NCBI RefSeq assembly: GCF_001648175.1 | Contig: NZ_CP015243.1 | Location: 2,356,001-2,420,000, forward strand | Direction of reading: 5' to 3' | Length of the DNA: 64,000 nucleotides | Source of the DNA: Halotalea alkalilenta | Lineage (GTDB): Bacteria; Pseudomonadota; Gammaproteobacteria; Pseudomonadales; Halomonadaceae | Shown: piece after piece, positions 26,778 through 35,303 of the stretch | Position numbering within the stretch: position 1 is the stretch's first letter | Layout of the letters: every line of letters begins with the position of its first letter | Made by a program: the position numbers and the translations under genes | The notes under the pieces: generated by a model | Databases searched by the model: none | Told to the model about the DNA's origin: nothing | What the model saw: only the letters and a program-made list of their open reading frames with translations

Positions 26778-26809
26778 ACCCACTTCGTTCGTTGAAGTGG
26801 GTTTTTTTT
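26778..26809 (+). terminator. Rho-independent terminator
   Basis: The stem CCCACTTC/GAAGTGGG (26779-26786 and 26794-26801) with a 7-base loop is followed by eight T. It fits as the end of the small lipoprotein transcript, about 160 bases after its stop, and isolates the next gene. Confidence 0.8.
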
Positions 26810-26896
26810 CGTCCATCGCCTTTGATATGGGGCATTCTATGGCGGTGTTGGTCGCCGCTCGAGTTTCACGCCCCCGCGCTCTTGGATGGATGCTCC

Positions 26897-27058
26897 ATGT
26901 GCTTTTTCTTCTACGTGCTCGATGTGATCCTGCCCCCGCTGAGCGTCTATTTTCAGACCGGACTGAGCACCACCCTGCTGCTCAATCTGCTGCTGACCCT
27001 GCTGGGCTGGGTGCCGGGAATCATCCACGCGCTGATGGTCACCGGTGAACTTTGTTGA
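26897..27058 (+). CDS. YqaE/Pmp3-family small membrane protein
   Basis: This 53-residue protein matches the UPF0057/Pmp3 pattern: VLDVILPPLSVYFQTG, then LLLNLLLTLLGWVPGIIHALMV, giving two membrane helices. Pmp3 proteins affect membrane potential and salt or cation tolerance in yeast and plants; bacterial members are often stress-induced, which would suit a halophile. The ATG at 26897 is chosen because the family starts a few residues before the first helix. No strong ribosome-binding site is seen, so the start is uncertain. Confidence 0.75.
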   Translation: MCFFFYVLDVILPPLSVYFQTGLSTTLLLNLLLTLLGWVPGIIHALMVTGELC

Positions 27059-27124
27059 GCAATGCGTCGCCGAAGGGCGCTCGAGCTCCTATACTGTCGG
27101 GCTCTCGATGCGGCCCAGAATGCG

Positions 27125-27343
27125 ATGATATCGATGCCCACACTGCTTAACCTGTCGATACTGGCGCTGGCCTCGCTGCCGGTGCTGTGGCGCTGGTGGC
27201 AGTGGTGCCGGCGGGGAGGCGCGTGGTGGCCGCGGCGCGACGATGAGCCACAGCGGCGCGCGTTCGCGCGCGAGGTGAAAGGGCCGCTGTTCGCCTCGCT
27301 GAGCCTGGCCGTCCTTGCCATGCTGGTGCTCCACCACCGGTGA
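27125..27343 (+). CDS. Hypothetical small membrane protein, 72 residues
   Basis: Two hydrophobic segments (LLNLSILALASLPVLWRW near the N-terminus and LFASLSLAVLAMLVLHH at the end) flank a basic, Trp-rich middle (WWQWCRRGGAWWPRRDDE), suggesting a two-helix inner-membrane protein. It begins shortly after the Pmp3-like gene and may be co-transcribed with it. Possible starts are the ATGs at 27125 and 27134; a frame extending to 27062 looks less natural. No family is recognised. Confidence 0.5.
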   Translation: MISMPTLLNLSILALASLPVLWRWWQWCRRGGAWWPRRDDEPQRRAFAREVKGPLFASLSLAVLAMLVLHHR

Positions 27344-27390
27344 GACCGTTCGCCTGGCAGTGAGATTGTCCTCCTAGCTTCGGAGACCCG

Positions 27391-28380
27391 ATGCCACCCG
27401 ATATCCGCCCCCCACCTTTTTCAACTCTCGATCCGATGATGATCGCCGACGCGATCGAATCCCTGGGCTTTTCGCTCGGTTCGGAGCCGTTCGCGCTGAA
27501 CAGCTACGAGAACCGGGTAGTCTCGTTTCGCGACGACGATGGCGGGCGCTGGGTGGCGAAGTTCTATCGCCCCGGGCGCTGGTCGAATGCCGCGATCCTC
27601 GACGAGCATGCGCTGCTAGGGCGGCTCGAGACCGATGGGGTGCCGGTTGGGCCGCTATGGCGCGACGCCGGTGGGAGAAGCCTGTTCGAGTTTTCCGATC
27701 AGCGCCTGGCGATCTTCGCCCAGGTCCCCGGGCGGGCGCCGTCGCTGGACGACCCCGCCCAGCTGTTCGCGCTGGGGGAGGTGATCGGCAGGATGCACGC
27801 CAGCGCGCAGTCGCTGGAGCTTCTCCACCGTCCGCATTTCGATGCGGTGTCGAGCTGCAGCGCCAGCCGCGAAACGGTGCTGACCAGTGGTCGGCTGCGC
27901 GGGCGGCTCGCCACCGATTACGCCGACATCTCCGCGCGGCTGATCGAGTCGATCGAATCCCTGCGCCTGCCTGATGCCGCCTCGATCCTGGTGCATGGCG
28001 ACTGTCATGTCGGCAATCTGCTCGGTGACGGTGAGCACTTCGCCCTGGTCGATTTCGACGACTGCATGTACGCCCCGGCGGTGCAGGACCTATGGATGTT
28101 GCTCGGTGACGATCACGAGCAGGGCTGGCGTGCGCAGCTCGAAGAGCTGGTGGAGGGCTACGAGCAGTACCGCTCGTTCGATCGCGCCGAGATCCAGTGG
28201 ATCGAACTGCTGCGCAGCGTCAGGCTGATGCGCCACGCTGCTTGGCTGCTGGCGCGCTGGGACGATCCTGCGTTCCCCCGCGCTTTCCCTTGGGTCGAGG
28301 GCGATGGTTTCTGGCATGATCAGCTGCGCGCACTCGAGCTCCAACGGGTGGCGATCGCGCGCAAACCTTGGCTGGCATGA
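27391..28380 (+). CDS. srkA: Stress-response Ser/Thr protein kinase SrkA (YihE/RdoA)
   Basis: This 329-residue kinase of the APH-like fold acts in the cytoplasm. Characteristic blocks are ALNSYENRVVSFRDDDG near the N-terminus, WVAKFYRPGRW with the ATP-contact Lys, the catalytic loop VHGDCHVGNLL and the metal-binding VDFDDCMYAPAVQDLWMLL. Length and order match E. coli YihE, which protects against envelope and oxidative stress and delays programmed death. In E. coli it precedes dsbA; here it precedes folE. GGAG precedes the ATG at 27391. Confidence 0.92.
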   Translation: MPPDIRPPPFSTLDPMMIADAIESLGFSLGSEPFALNSYENRVVSFRDDDGGRWVAKFYRPGRWSNAAILDEHALLGRLETDGVPVGPLWRDAGGRSLFEFSDQRLAIFAQVPGRAPSLDDPAQLFALGEVIGRMHASAQSLELLHRPHFDAVSSCSASRETVLTSGRLRGRLATDYADISARLIESIESLRLPDAASILVHGDCHVGNLLGDGEHFALVDFDDCMYAPAVQDLWMLLGDDHEQGWRAQLEELVEGYEQYRSFDRAEIQWIELLRSVRLMRHAAWLLARWDDPAFPRAFPWVEGDGFWHDQLRALELQRVAIARKPWLA

Positions 28381-28465
28381 GTGCGATGCCAGCGCGGAAT
28401 GGCTAGAATGAGCCCTTTTCGAGCGGCGCGGGCCGCCGCTTCACGTACCTTCCGGACCCCCAACG

Positions 28466-29023
28466 ATGACAGACCAACTCGCTCGCCACTATCGCGCCGT
28501 TATCAGTGAGCTCGGCGAAGATCCCACCCGAGAGGGCCTGCGCGATACTCCCGAGCGCGCCGCCAAGGCCATGCAGTTTCTCACCTATGGCTACCGGCAG
28601 ACGCTGGAGGAGATCGTCAATGGCGCAGTGTTCAGCTCATCGACCGATGAGCTGGTGCTGGTCAAGGACATCGAGCTCTATTCGCTCTGCGAGCACCACA
28701 TGCTGCCGTTCATCGGTCGTTGCCACATTGGCTACCTGCCCAGCGGCAAGGTGCTGGGGTTGTCGAAGTTCGCCCGTATCGTCGACATGTACGCCCGCAG
28801 GCTGCAGATCCAGGAGGAGCTGACCCACCAGATCGCCTCGGCGGTGGCCGAAGTCACCGGTGCCGCAGGGGTGGGGGTGATCATCGAAGCGCGCCACATG
28901 TGCATGATGATGCGCGGCGTGCAGAAGCAGAACTCGAGCATGAAGACCTCGGTGATGCTCGGGGAGATGCGCGAGAATCTCAATACCCGCCAGGAGTTCC
29001 TGACCCTGGTGGGCACACGCTAG
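28466..29023 (+). CDS. folE: GTP cyclohydrolase I (FolE)
   Basis: This 185-residue zinc enzyme catalyses GTP to 7,8-dihydroneopterin triphosphate, the first step of tetrahydrofolate synthesis. The family signatures are complete: [25 protein letters not shown] with the Cys and His zinc ligands, [18 protein letters not shown], and [16 protein letters not shown] with the second Cys. Size is standard for bacterial single-domain FolE. TAGAAT at 28404-28409 is a probable -10 element in the 85-base gap after srkA. Confidence 0.96.
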   Translation: MTDQLARHYRAVISELGEDPTREGLRDTPERAAKAMQFLTYGYRQTLEEIVNGAVFSSSTDELVLVKDIELYSLCEHHMLPFIGRCHIGYLPSGKVLGLSKFARIVDMYARRLQIQEELTHQIASAVAEVTGAAGVGVIIEARHMCMMMRGVQKQNSSMKTSVMLGEMRENLNTRQEFLTLVGTR

Positions 29024-29096
29024 GGCGTGTCGTCACGCCCTAGTCCGTCCGCCTGCACCGTGGTGCGCGGCCGGATCCGATACGAGGAGCAAGGCC

Positions 29097-30569
29097 ATGC
29101 AAGCGTTGAGTTCAAGGCTGAATGACGAGGCGCTCTTTCGTCCCCATGCGTTCATCGATGGCAGCTGGGTCGCCGCGGACAGCGGCGCGCAGATCGATGT
29201 CGATGATCCGGCGAGCGGCGAGATCATCGCCCAGGTGCCGAAGCTAGGCCGTGAAGAGGCCGAGCGCGCGATCGCCGCGGCCCATGCCGCTTTCCCCGCC
29301 TGGCGGGCCAGAACCGCGCTCGAGCGCGCGGACATCCTGATGCGCTGGTACGAGCTGATGCTCGAGCACAAGCGCGACCTCGCCATGATCATGACCCTCG
29401 AGCAGGGCAAACCGCTGGCCGAGGCCGAAGGTGAGATCGTCTACGCGGCGAGCTTCATGCGCTGGTTCGCAGAGGAGGCGCGGCGTAGCTACGGCGACAC
29501 CATCCCGGGTGCCAAGGCCGACCAGCGGATCCTGGTGCTCAAGCAGCCGGTTGGCGTGGTCGGTGCGATCACACCATGGAACTTCCCTTCCTCGATGATC
29601 ACCCGCAAGGCCGCGGCGGCGCTGGCCGCGGGCTGTCCGATCGTGATCAAGCCGGCGAGCCAGACGCCGCTCTCGGCCACGGCGCTGGCAGCGCTGGCCG
29701 AGCGCGCCGGGGTGCCACGAGGGGTGTTCAACGTACTGCCCGGCTCGGCCGCGGAGATCGCCGCCGCGCTGACCGAGTCACCGCTGGTGCGCAAGATCAC
29801 CTTCACCGGCTCCACCGAGGTGGGCAGCCGGTTGATGAGCCAGGCCGCGGCCCATGTGCAGAAGATTTCGCTCGAGCTCGGCGGCAACGCGCCTTTCATC
29901 GTCTTCGACGATGCCGATCTCGATGCCGCGGTGCAGGGGGCGATGGCATCGAAGTTCCGCAACGCGGGCCAGACCTGCGTTTGCACCAATCGCTTCCTGG
30001 TCCAGAGCGGCGTGATCAACGCCTTCAGCGAAAAGCTCGCCGCGGCGATGCACCATGAGCTCAAGGTAGGGCCCGGTACGCAGGAGGGGATCAATATCGG
30101 CCCGATGATCGACCAGAACGCGGTGGAGAAGGTCGGCGAGCACGTCCAGGATGCGCTCGACAAGGGCGCCGAACTGCTGCTCGGCGGCCAGCCGCACAGC
30201 CTCGGCGGACGTTTCTTCACCCCGACCCTGATCAACGGTGCCACCGCCGAGATGAAGGTGGCGAGAGAAGAGACCTTTGGTCCGCTGGCGGCAGTGTTCT
30301 CGTTCGAAAGCGAAGAGCAGGCGATCGCGATGGCCAACGATACCGAGTTCGGCCTGGCCGCCTACTTCTATTCCCGCGACCTGGGCCGGGTCTGGCGCGT
30401 CGCCGAGGCGCTCGACTACGGCATGGTGGGGATCAATGAAGGGCTGATCTCCAACGCAGCCGCTCCTTTCGGCGGCGTCAAGGCCTCCGGGCTTGGACGC
30501 GAGGGGTCGAAGTACGGTCTCGATGAGTACCAGGAGACCAAGTACCTGTGCATCAATATCGGTAGCTGA
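29097..30569 (+). CDS. gabD: NAD(P)-dependent succinate-semialdehyde dehydrogenase
   Basis: This 490-residue aldehyde dehydrogenase has the GabD pattern: ITPWNFPSSMITRKAAAALAAGC, the active-site Glu in SLELGGNAPFIVFDDAD and the nucleophile Cys294 in FRNAGQTCVCTNRF. FGPLAAVFSF and PFGGVKASGLGREGSKYGLDEY near the C-terminus are strongly conserved in GabD. It oxidises succinate semialdehyde to succinate at the end of GABA breakdown. No GABA transaminase (gabT) is adjacent. A terminator directly follows, so it is monocistronic or the last gene of a short unit. Confidence 0.93.
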   Translation: MQALSSRLNDEALFRPHAFIDGSWVAADSGAQIDVDDPASGEIIAQVPKLGREEAERAIAAAHAAFPAWRARTALERADILMRWYELMLEHKRDLAMIMTLEQGKPLAEAEGEIVYAASFMRWFAEEARRSYGDTIPGAKADQRILVLKQPVGVVGAITPWNFPSSMITRKAAAALAAGCPIVIKPASQTPLSATALAALAERAGVPRGVFNVLPGSAAEIAAALTESPLVRKITFTGSTEVGSRLMSQAAAHVQKISLELGGNAPFIVFDDADLDAAVQGAMASKFRNAGQTCVCTNRFLVQSGVINAFSEKLAAAMHHELKVGPGTQEGINIGPMIDQNAVEKVGEHVQDALDKGAELLLGGQPHSLGGRFFTPTLINGATAEMKVAREETFGPLAAVFSFESEEQAIAMANDTEFGLAAYFYSRDLGRVWRVAEALDYGMVGINEGLISNAAAPFGGVKASGLGREGSKYGLDEYQETKYLCINIGS

Positions 30570-30579
30570 CGGCTTCGGA

Positions 30580-30617
30580 GCGCCCGGCAAGCGAAAAAAG
30601 CTGCCGGGCGCTTTTTT
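30580..30617 (+). terminator. Rho-independent terminator after gabD
   Basis: A ten-base-pair stem, GCGCCCGGCA/TGCCGGGCGC, with a 12-base loop is followed by six T. Confidence 0.9.
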
Positions 30618-30747
30618 CATTCTGTTAATTAACCTGGGTTGATCAAGAGTCGCTTGATGAAAAAAGCCATCCTGGGCTATCTTTGAGTCATGGGATCAAC
30701 TTGATCGACTCGCCTTGCGAGACGTTACGCGACCGGAGGTAGATGCG

Positions 30748-30984
30748 ATGATCAAGCAAATGAACTTCGGCATGCTGCATTTCTCTGTCACCTTCGCGGT
30801 GTTCTTCGCGCTGACTCGCGACCCGTGGCTCAGCGGTCTGGCATCGCTCATCGCTCCGCTGCTCAATCTGGTCGCGGGTGGGGCAGCCGGTGCGTTGAAC
30901 CAGCGCCTTTTCCGTCCCGAACTGAAGCCCTGCCGGATTCGTTCGACCGATCAAGAGCGCCGCCCGCGTGACCATGTGCACTGA
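30748..30984 (+). CDS. DUF2061-like membrane protein, 78 residues
   Basis: The first 55 residues match the DUF2061 layout: an N-terminal MNFGMLHFSVTFAVFFALTRDPWLSG segment and a second helix LASLIAPLLNLVAGGAAG, giving two membrane segments with a small-residue-rich centre. A charged, Arg-rich tail follows. The ATG at 30748 has GGAGGT seven bases upstream, a strong site that fixes the start. It lies alone between two terminators. Function is unknown for the family. Confidence 0.75.
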   Translation: MIKQMNFGMLHFSVTFAVFFALTRDPWLSGLASLIAPLLNLVAGGAAGALNQRLFRPELKPCRIRSTDQERRPRDHVH

Positions 30985-31048
30985 CATCCGCCCGGGGTCG
31001 ATGACCCCGCGGTGAACGCGCCGCTCGCATCGAGCGGCGAGAAACAGA

Positions 31049-31095
31049 AGAGCCCCGGGGAGCGTTAGCACGCTTCCTCGGGGCTTTTCTCTTTT
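31049..31095. terminator. Hairpin terminator between convergent genes
   Basis: AGCCCCGGGGAGCG pairs with CGCTTCCTCGGGGCT (two mismatched positions) and is followed by TTTTCTCTTTT on the plus strand. It ends the DUF2061-like transcript and, with a weaker T-tract on the other strand, may also serve purH. Confidence 0.75.
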
Positions 31096-31137
31096 CCGGC
31101 TTCGCGCGCGGCCCTGCCGGAGCGGGCCGCGGTTGGA

Positions 31138-32724
31138 TCAATGGCGGAAGTGGCGCATGCCGGTGAAGACCATGGCGATGCCCGCTTCGTCGGCGGCCTC
31201 GATCACTTCCGAGTCACGCATCGAGCCACCTGGCTGAATCACCGCGGTGATCCCCGCCTGGGCGGCGTTGTCGATGCCATCGCGGAAGGGGAAGAAGGCG
31301 TCGCTGGCCATCACCGAGCCAGGCACTTCGAGACCGGCGTGCTCGGCCTTGATCGCCGCGATTCGCGCCGAATTGACCCGACTCATCTGGCCGGCGCCGA
31401 CGCCGATGGTTTGGCGGGACTTGGCATAGACGATTGCGTTGGATTTGACGAACTTGGCTACTTTCCAGGCGAAGATCAAATCATGCAGCTCTTGCTCGCT
31501 CGGTGCGCGCTGGGTGACGACCTTGAGCTCTTCGGCATCGATCATCCCGGTATCCCGGCTTTGCACCAGCAGGCCCCCGGTGACTCGCTTGTAGTCCCAG
31601 GCAGGGAGCCGCTCGGCACCCCATTCGCCACACTCGAGCAGGCGCACGTTGGCCTTGGGGGCTACGGCATCGCGCGCTGCCTGGCTGATTCTGGGGGCGA
31701 TGATCACCTCGACGAACTGGCGCTCGATGATCGCCTTGGCGGTGTCGCCATCGAGTTCACGGTTGAAGGCGATGATCCCACCGAAGGCCGACTCGGTGTC
31801 GGTGGCGAAGGCGCGCTCGTAAGCCTTGAGGATGCCGCCCTCGGCATCCGGTACTACCGCCACGCCGCAGGGATTGGCATGTTTGACGATCACGCAGGCG
31901 GGCTTGCTGAACGCCTTGACGCACTCGAGCGCGGCGTCGGTATCGGCGACGTTGTTGAACGATAGCGCCTTGCCCTGCAGCTGTTTTGCGGTCGCGACCG
32001 AAGCCTCGGCAGGCGCGGGTTCGGTGTAGAAGGCGGCGCGCTGGTGGGGGTTCTCGCCGTAGCGCATCTCCTGGCGCTTGACGAAGCGCTCACCCCAGGT
32101 GCGCGGGAAGCTGGCCTGCTCTCCCTCGACGCGCAGGCCGAGGTAGTTGGCGATCGCCGCGTCATAGGCCGCGGTATGCTCGAATGCTTTGACCGCCAGA
32201 TCGAAGCGCAGCGCCTGTTCGACGCCGCCGTCGTTGCGCTCGAGCGCATCGAGGATGCGGGGGTAGTCGGTGCTCGAGACCACGATGGTGGTATGGGCAT
32301 GGTTCTTGGCGCAGGCGCGAACCATGGTTGGACCGCCGATGTCGATGTTCTCGATCGCATCCTCGAGGGTGCAATCGGGATTGGCGACGGTGCGCTCGAA
32401 CGGATAGAGGTTGACCACCACCATGTCGATCGGCGCGATGTCGTGTGCCGCCATCACGGCATCATCCTGGCCACGCCGGCCGAGGATGCCGCCATGGATC
32501 TTCGGATGCAGGGTCTTGACCCGACCGTCCATGATTTCAGGGAAGCCGGTGTGCGCCGAGACTTCGGTGACGCGGATGCCTTCGCTTTCGAGCAGGCGAT
32601 AGGTACCGCCGGTGGAGAGGAGTTCTACGCCTCGGGCGTCGAGGGCTCGGGCCAGATCGACGATGCCGGTCTTGTCGGAAACGCTCAGCAGCGCGCGACG
32701 CACGGGGGAGATGCTTATGCTCAT
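31138..32724 (-). CDS. purH: Bifunctional AICAR formyltransferase/IMP cyclohydrolase
   Basis: This 528-residue enzyme carries out the last two steps of IMP synthesis. The N-terminal IMP cyclohydrolase part (MGS-like fold, residues about 1-200) shows [45 protein letters not shown] and VNLYPFE. The formyltransferase part has [39 protein letters not shown] and ends FTGMRHFRH. The start at 32724 follows family length. It lies downstream of fis on the same strand, 89 bases after it. purD, which often follows purH in relatives, is not here. Confidence 0.97.
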   Translation of the reverse strand: MSISISPVRRALLSVSDKTGIVDLARALDARGVELLSTGGTYRLLESEGIRVTEVSAHTGFPEIMDGRVKTLHPKIHGGILGRRGQDDAVMAAHDIAPIDMVVVNLYPFERTVANPDCTLEDAIENIDIGGPTMVRACAKNHAHTTIVVSSTDYPRILDALERNDGGVEQALRFDLAVKAFEHTAAYDAAIANYLGLRVEGEQASFPRTWGERFVKRQEMRYGENPHQRAAFYTEPAPAEASVATAKQLQGKALSFNNVADTDAALECVKAFSKPACVIVKHANPCGVAVVPDAEGGILKAYERAFATDTESAFGGIIAFNRELDGDTAKAIIERQFVEVIIAPRISQAARDAVAPKANVRLLECGEWGAERLPAWDYKRVTGGLLVQSRDTGMIDAEELKVVTQRAPSEQELHDLIFAWKVAKFVKSNAIVYAKSRQTIGVGAGQMSRVNSARIAAIKAEHAGLEVPGSVMASDAFFPFRDGIDNAAQAGITAVIQPGGSMRDSEVIEAADEAGIAMVFTGMRHFRH

Positions 32725-32813
32725 GGGAGACTCGCAGGCTCGGGTGGTGGGGGGAAATCTCAATGGCGACGGTGCCCGACCCGGGCGAAGGCGGGACGGG
32801 CACCGTCATCGAA

Positions 32814-33131
32814 TCAGAGCAGGCCGTGCTGCTTGAGCTTCTTGCGTAGCGTGCCGCGATTGAGACCGAGCAGCTGGGACGCCGCGGTCTGGTTGTCGTT
32901 GACGTGGGCCATGACGCTGGCGAGCAGCGGCGCTTCGACCTCGCTGAGCACCATCTGGTAGAGATCGGTGACGCTCTCGCCGTCGAGATGCTCGAAATAG
33001 CGTTGCATGGTCAGCGCCACCGTCTCCCTCAGCGTGGCCTGGCCGTCTGTCGCGTGGCCGGCATCGAGCGCTTCGACGGATTCGTCGGCGATCGTTGCCT
33101 GTTCGAGGAGTACGGGAGGTCTGTCGTTCAT
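32814..33131 (-). CDS. fis: DNA-binding protein Fis
   Basis: This 105-residue nucleoid protein and transcription factor has at its C-terminus the Fis helix-turn-helix (NQTAASQLLGLNRGTLRKKLKQHGLL), nearly identical to E. coli Fis. The N-terminal flexible part is less conserved, as usual. Its start overlaps the dusB stop by four bases (ATGA), the arrangement seen in enteric bacteria, so it is expressed from the dusB promoter and is expected to peak in early growth. It bends DNA and regulates rRNA and tRNA operons. Confidence 0.95.
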   Translation of the reverse strand: MNDRPPVLLEQATIADESVEALDAGHATDGQATLRETVALTMQRYFEHLDGESVTDLYQMVLSEVEAPLLASVMAHVNDNQTAASQLLGLNRGTLRKKLKQHGLL

Positions 33132-34150
33132 TGGATCGTGCTTCCGTCGGACGCTGCGTCTTTCGGCGCGGTGGAAAAATAACGATTGATGTAGACGAGC
33201 TGGGCGGTGCTCGTTTCCAGCGCATTGAAGTCGGCGCGAGCGCGGGCACCATGGGTAAGCGTAGCGAGATACCAGCCAATGTGCTTGCGCGCGACGCGAA
33301 TACCCATGTGTTCGCCGTAGTGTTCGTAGAGCGCGAGAAGATGCTCGTGCATGGTCGCTTCGCGCTCGGCAAGCGTCGGCGCTGGCAGCCGCTCGCCGTG
33401 GCGCAGGTAGTGATCGATCTCGCGGAAGATCCAAGGGTTGCCCTGGGCGCCTCGCCCGATCATCAGCGCATCCGCGGCGGTGACGGCGAGCACGTGAGCG
33501 GCCTTTTCCGGCGAATCGACGTCACCGTTGGCGATCACCGGGATCTTGACCGCTGCCTTGATCGCACGGATCGTCTCGTACTCGGCCGTCCCCTGGAACT
33601 TCTGCGATCGAGTGCGGCCGTGCACCGCCAGTGCCTGGATGCCGAGCGACTCGGCGAGACGGGCGATGCGGACCCCATTGCGGCTTTCATCGCACCAGCC
33701 GGTGCGAATCTTCAAGGTCACCGGCACGCTGACCGCGCCGACCACGGCGCTGAGAATCTCGCCGACCAGCGCTTCGTCACGCAGTAGCGCCGAGCCTGCG
33801 GCCTTGTTGCAGACCTTCTTCGCCGGACAGCCCATGTTGATGTCGATCACTTCGGCGCCGTGGTCGGCGTTGGCCTTCGCCGCGTCGGCCAGCATCCGCG
33901 GGTCGCCGCCGGCGATCTGTACCACCCTCGGGCCCAGCTCGCCCCTGTGGTCGAGGCGGAGCCTGGACTTGGGAGTGTGCCATAGCTTTCGATCCGAGGT
34001 GACCATCTCCGATACCGCCAGTCCCGCGCCGAGACGCCGGCACAGGGCGCGGAAAGGGCGATCGGTGACGCCGGCCATCGGGGCCAGTACCAGGCGATTG
34101 GCGAGCGTGTGGGCGCCGATGCGAAACGGCGCGACGGCGGATGAGGTCAT
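33128..34150 (-). CDS. dusB: tRNA-dihydrouridine synthase B
   Basis: This 340-residue FMN enzyme reduces specific uridines in the tRNA D-loop. The barrel starts with LANRLVLAPMAGVTDRPFRALCRRLGAG. The catalytic Cys lies in NMGCPAKKVCNKAAGSALL, and substrate and cofactor motifs VHGRTRSQKFQG, IPVIANGDV and MIGRGAQGNPWIF are all present. Length matches DusB. It forms the conserved dusB-fis unit and is preceded by a recognisable promoter in the gap after prmA. Confidence 0.95.
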   Translation of the reverse strand: MTSSAVAPFRIGAHTLANRLVLAPMAGVTDRPFRALCRRLGAGLAVSEMVTSDRKLWHTPKSRLRLDHRGELGPRVVQIAGGDPRMLADAAKANADHGAEVIDINMGCPAKKVCNKAAGSALLRDEALVGEILSAVVGAVSVPVTLKIRTGWCDESRNGVRIARLAESLGIQALAVHGRTRSQKFQGTAEYETIRAIKAAVKIPVIANGDVDSPEKAAHVLAVTAADALMIGRGAQGNPWIFREIDHYLRHGERLPAPTLAEREATMHEHLLALYEHYGEHMGIRVARKHIGWYLATLTHGARARADFNALETSTAQLVYINRYFSTAPKDAASDGSTIQ

Positions 34151-34183
34151 CGACGGTATTTAGGGAACTATGAGAGGGCGCCT

Positions 34184-34212
34184 ATGATAGCCGCCTGGCC
34201 TGGGTTGTTGAA
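34184..34212 (-). promoter_or_regulatory. Promoter of dusB-fis
   Basis: On the minus strand TTCAAC (-35, 34207-34212) and TATCAT (-10, 34184-34189) are 17 bases apart, with the dusB ATG 33 bases downstream of the -10. A GC-rich stretch follows the -10, as in stringently controlled fis promoters. Confidence 0.5.
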
Positions 34213-34243
34213 GCTACCCCAGACGAAAAGGGCAAAATGACGT

Positions 34244-34272
34244 ACGCAGCGTCCGCGGCGCGCGACGCTGCG
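34244..34272 (-). terminator. Weak terminator candidate after prmA
   Basis: CGCAGCGTC (34245-34253) and GACGCTGCG (34264-34272) form a nine-pair stem. In the direction of prmA transcription it is followed by a broken T-tract (CATTTTGCCCTTTT). It would separate prmA from dusB only partly. Confidence 0.4.
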
Positions 34273-34282
34273 ACGGCCTCGA

Positions 34283-35194
34283 TCAGCGCGGTCGGCGCCC
34301 GGCGATGCGGACCCAGCCCTCGCGTTCCTCGACCTCATCGACCACCAGGCCCTGCTCGGCATAGGCGTCGCAGATTCCGTTCGCTTGGTTGGCGAGGATG
34401 CCGGAGAGCGCGAAGCGTCCACCCGGGCTCAGGCGCCCAGCGATCATCGGCGCGAGCTCGACTAGCGGCCCGGCGAGGATGTTGGCGGTGATCAGATCGT
34501 ACTCGCGTTCGGGCGCCTCCTCGGGGAAATGAAGCGCAAAGCGGGCATCGATGATCTGGTTGCGCTCGGCATTGTCGCGGCTCGCTTGCAGTGCCTGGGG
34601 GTCGATATCGGTGCCGTCGGCGAAAGCGGCGCCGAGCTTGAGCGCGGCGATGAAGAGGATGCCCGAGCCGCAGCCGATGTCGAGCAGTTCGCGGTCGTCG
34701 AGTTCGCCGTCCACCGCCAATCCGTCCAGCCACTCGAGGCACAGCGCGGTGGTCGGGTGGGTGCCGGTGCCGAAGGCCAGGCCCGGATCGAGCAGCAGGT
34801 TGACCGCATTGGGCTCGGGAGCCTCGAACCAGCTCGGTACGATCCACAGCCGCTGGCCCATTTTCAACGGCTCGAACCCATCCATCCACTCGCGGCTCCA
34901 GTCACGGTCCTGGAGGATCTCGTACTCGATCTCGGGGCAGGGGGTGTCGGGTTCGATCGCCGCCCACTGAGCGCTAACCCGCTCGAGCATCGCCTCGATC
35001 CCTTCCAGATCGTCGTAGAGGCCGGTGAGCACGGTTTCGGCCCATAGCGGCGTGGTGCCGAGCTCGGGCTCGTAGAGCGGGCGATCCTCGGCATCTTCCA
35101 GGGTGATTGCAGAAGCGCCCTCGTCGAGCAGCAGCGATTCGAGGGTCTCGGCGTGGCTGGGGTCGATGCGTGCCTTGAGCTGTAGCCAGGCCAT
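34283..35194 (-). CDS. prmA: Ribosomal protein L11 methyltransferase
   Basis: This 303-residue SAM-dependent enzyme trimethylates ribosomal protein L11. The N-terminal substrate-recognition domain starts MAWLQLKARIDPSHAETLESLL and includes DRDWSREWMDGFEPLKMGQRLWIVPSW. The Rossmann methyltransferase domain has DPGLAFGTGTHPTTALCLEWL, the SAM motif LLDIGCGSGILFIAALKLGA and TANILAGPL. The start at 35194 is set by the conserved MxWxQL beginning. It lies after accC on the same strand, as in many gammaproteobacteria. Confidence 0.96.
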   Translation of the reverse strand: MAWLQLKARIDPSHAETLESLLLDEGASAITLEDAEDRPLYEPELGTTPLWAETVLTGLYDDLEGIEAMLERVSAQWAAIEPDTPCPEIEYEILQDRDWSREWMDGFEPLKMGQRLWIVPSWFEAPEPNAVNLLLDPGLAFGTGTHPTTALCLEWLDGLAVDGELDDRELLDIGCGSGILFIAALKLGAAFADGTDIDPQALQASRDNAERNQIIDARFALHFPEEAPEREYDLITANILAGPLVELAPMIAGRLSPGGRFALSGILANQANGICDAYAEQGLVVDEVEEREGWVRIAGRRPR

Positions 35195-35253
35195 GCTGGG
35201 CTCCTTGTCTGTCTTTGGGTCTATGGCTGCGATGCGCCAGGCGGTAACGACGC

Positions 35254-35285
35254 GGGGGAGGCGCCGATCGATCGACGCCTCCCCC
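35254..35285. repeat. Near-perfect 32-base palindrome between accC and prmA
   Basis: GGGGGAGGCG (35254-35263) and CGCCTCCCCC (35276-35285) flank a centre that is itself palindromic (CGATCGATCG), leaving one mismatched pair overall. There is no T-run on the minus strand, so it is unlikely to be a full terminator. It could stabilise the upstream acc mRNA or attenuate prmA expression. Confidence 0.6.
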
Positions 35286-35303
35286 GTGCGATTCCCGGTA
35301 GCC

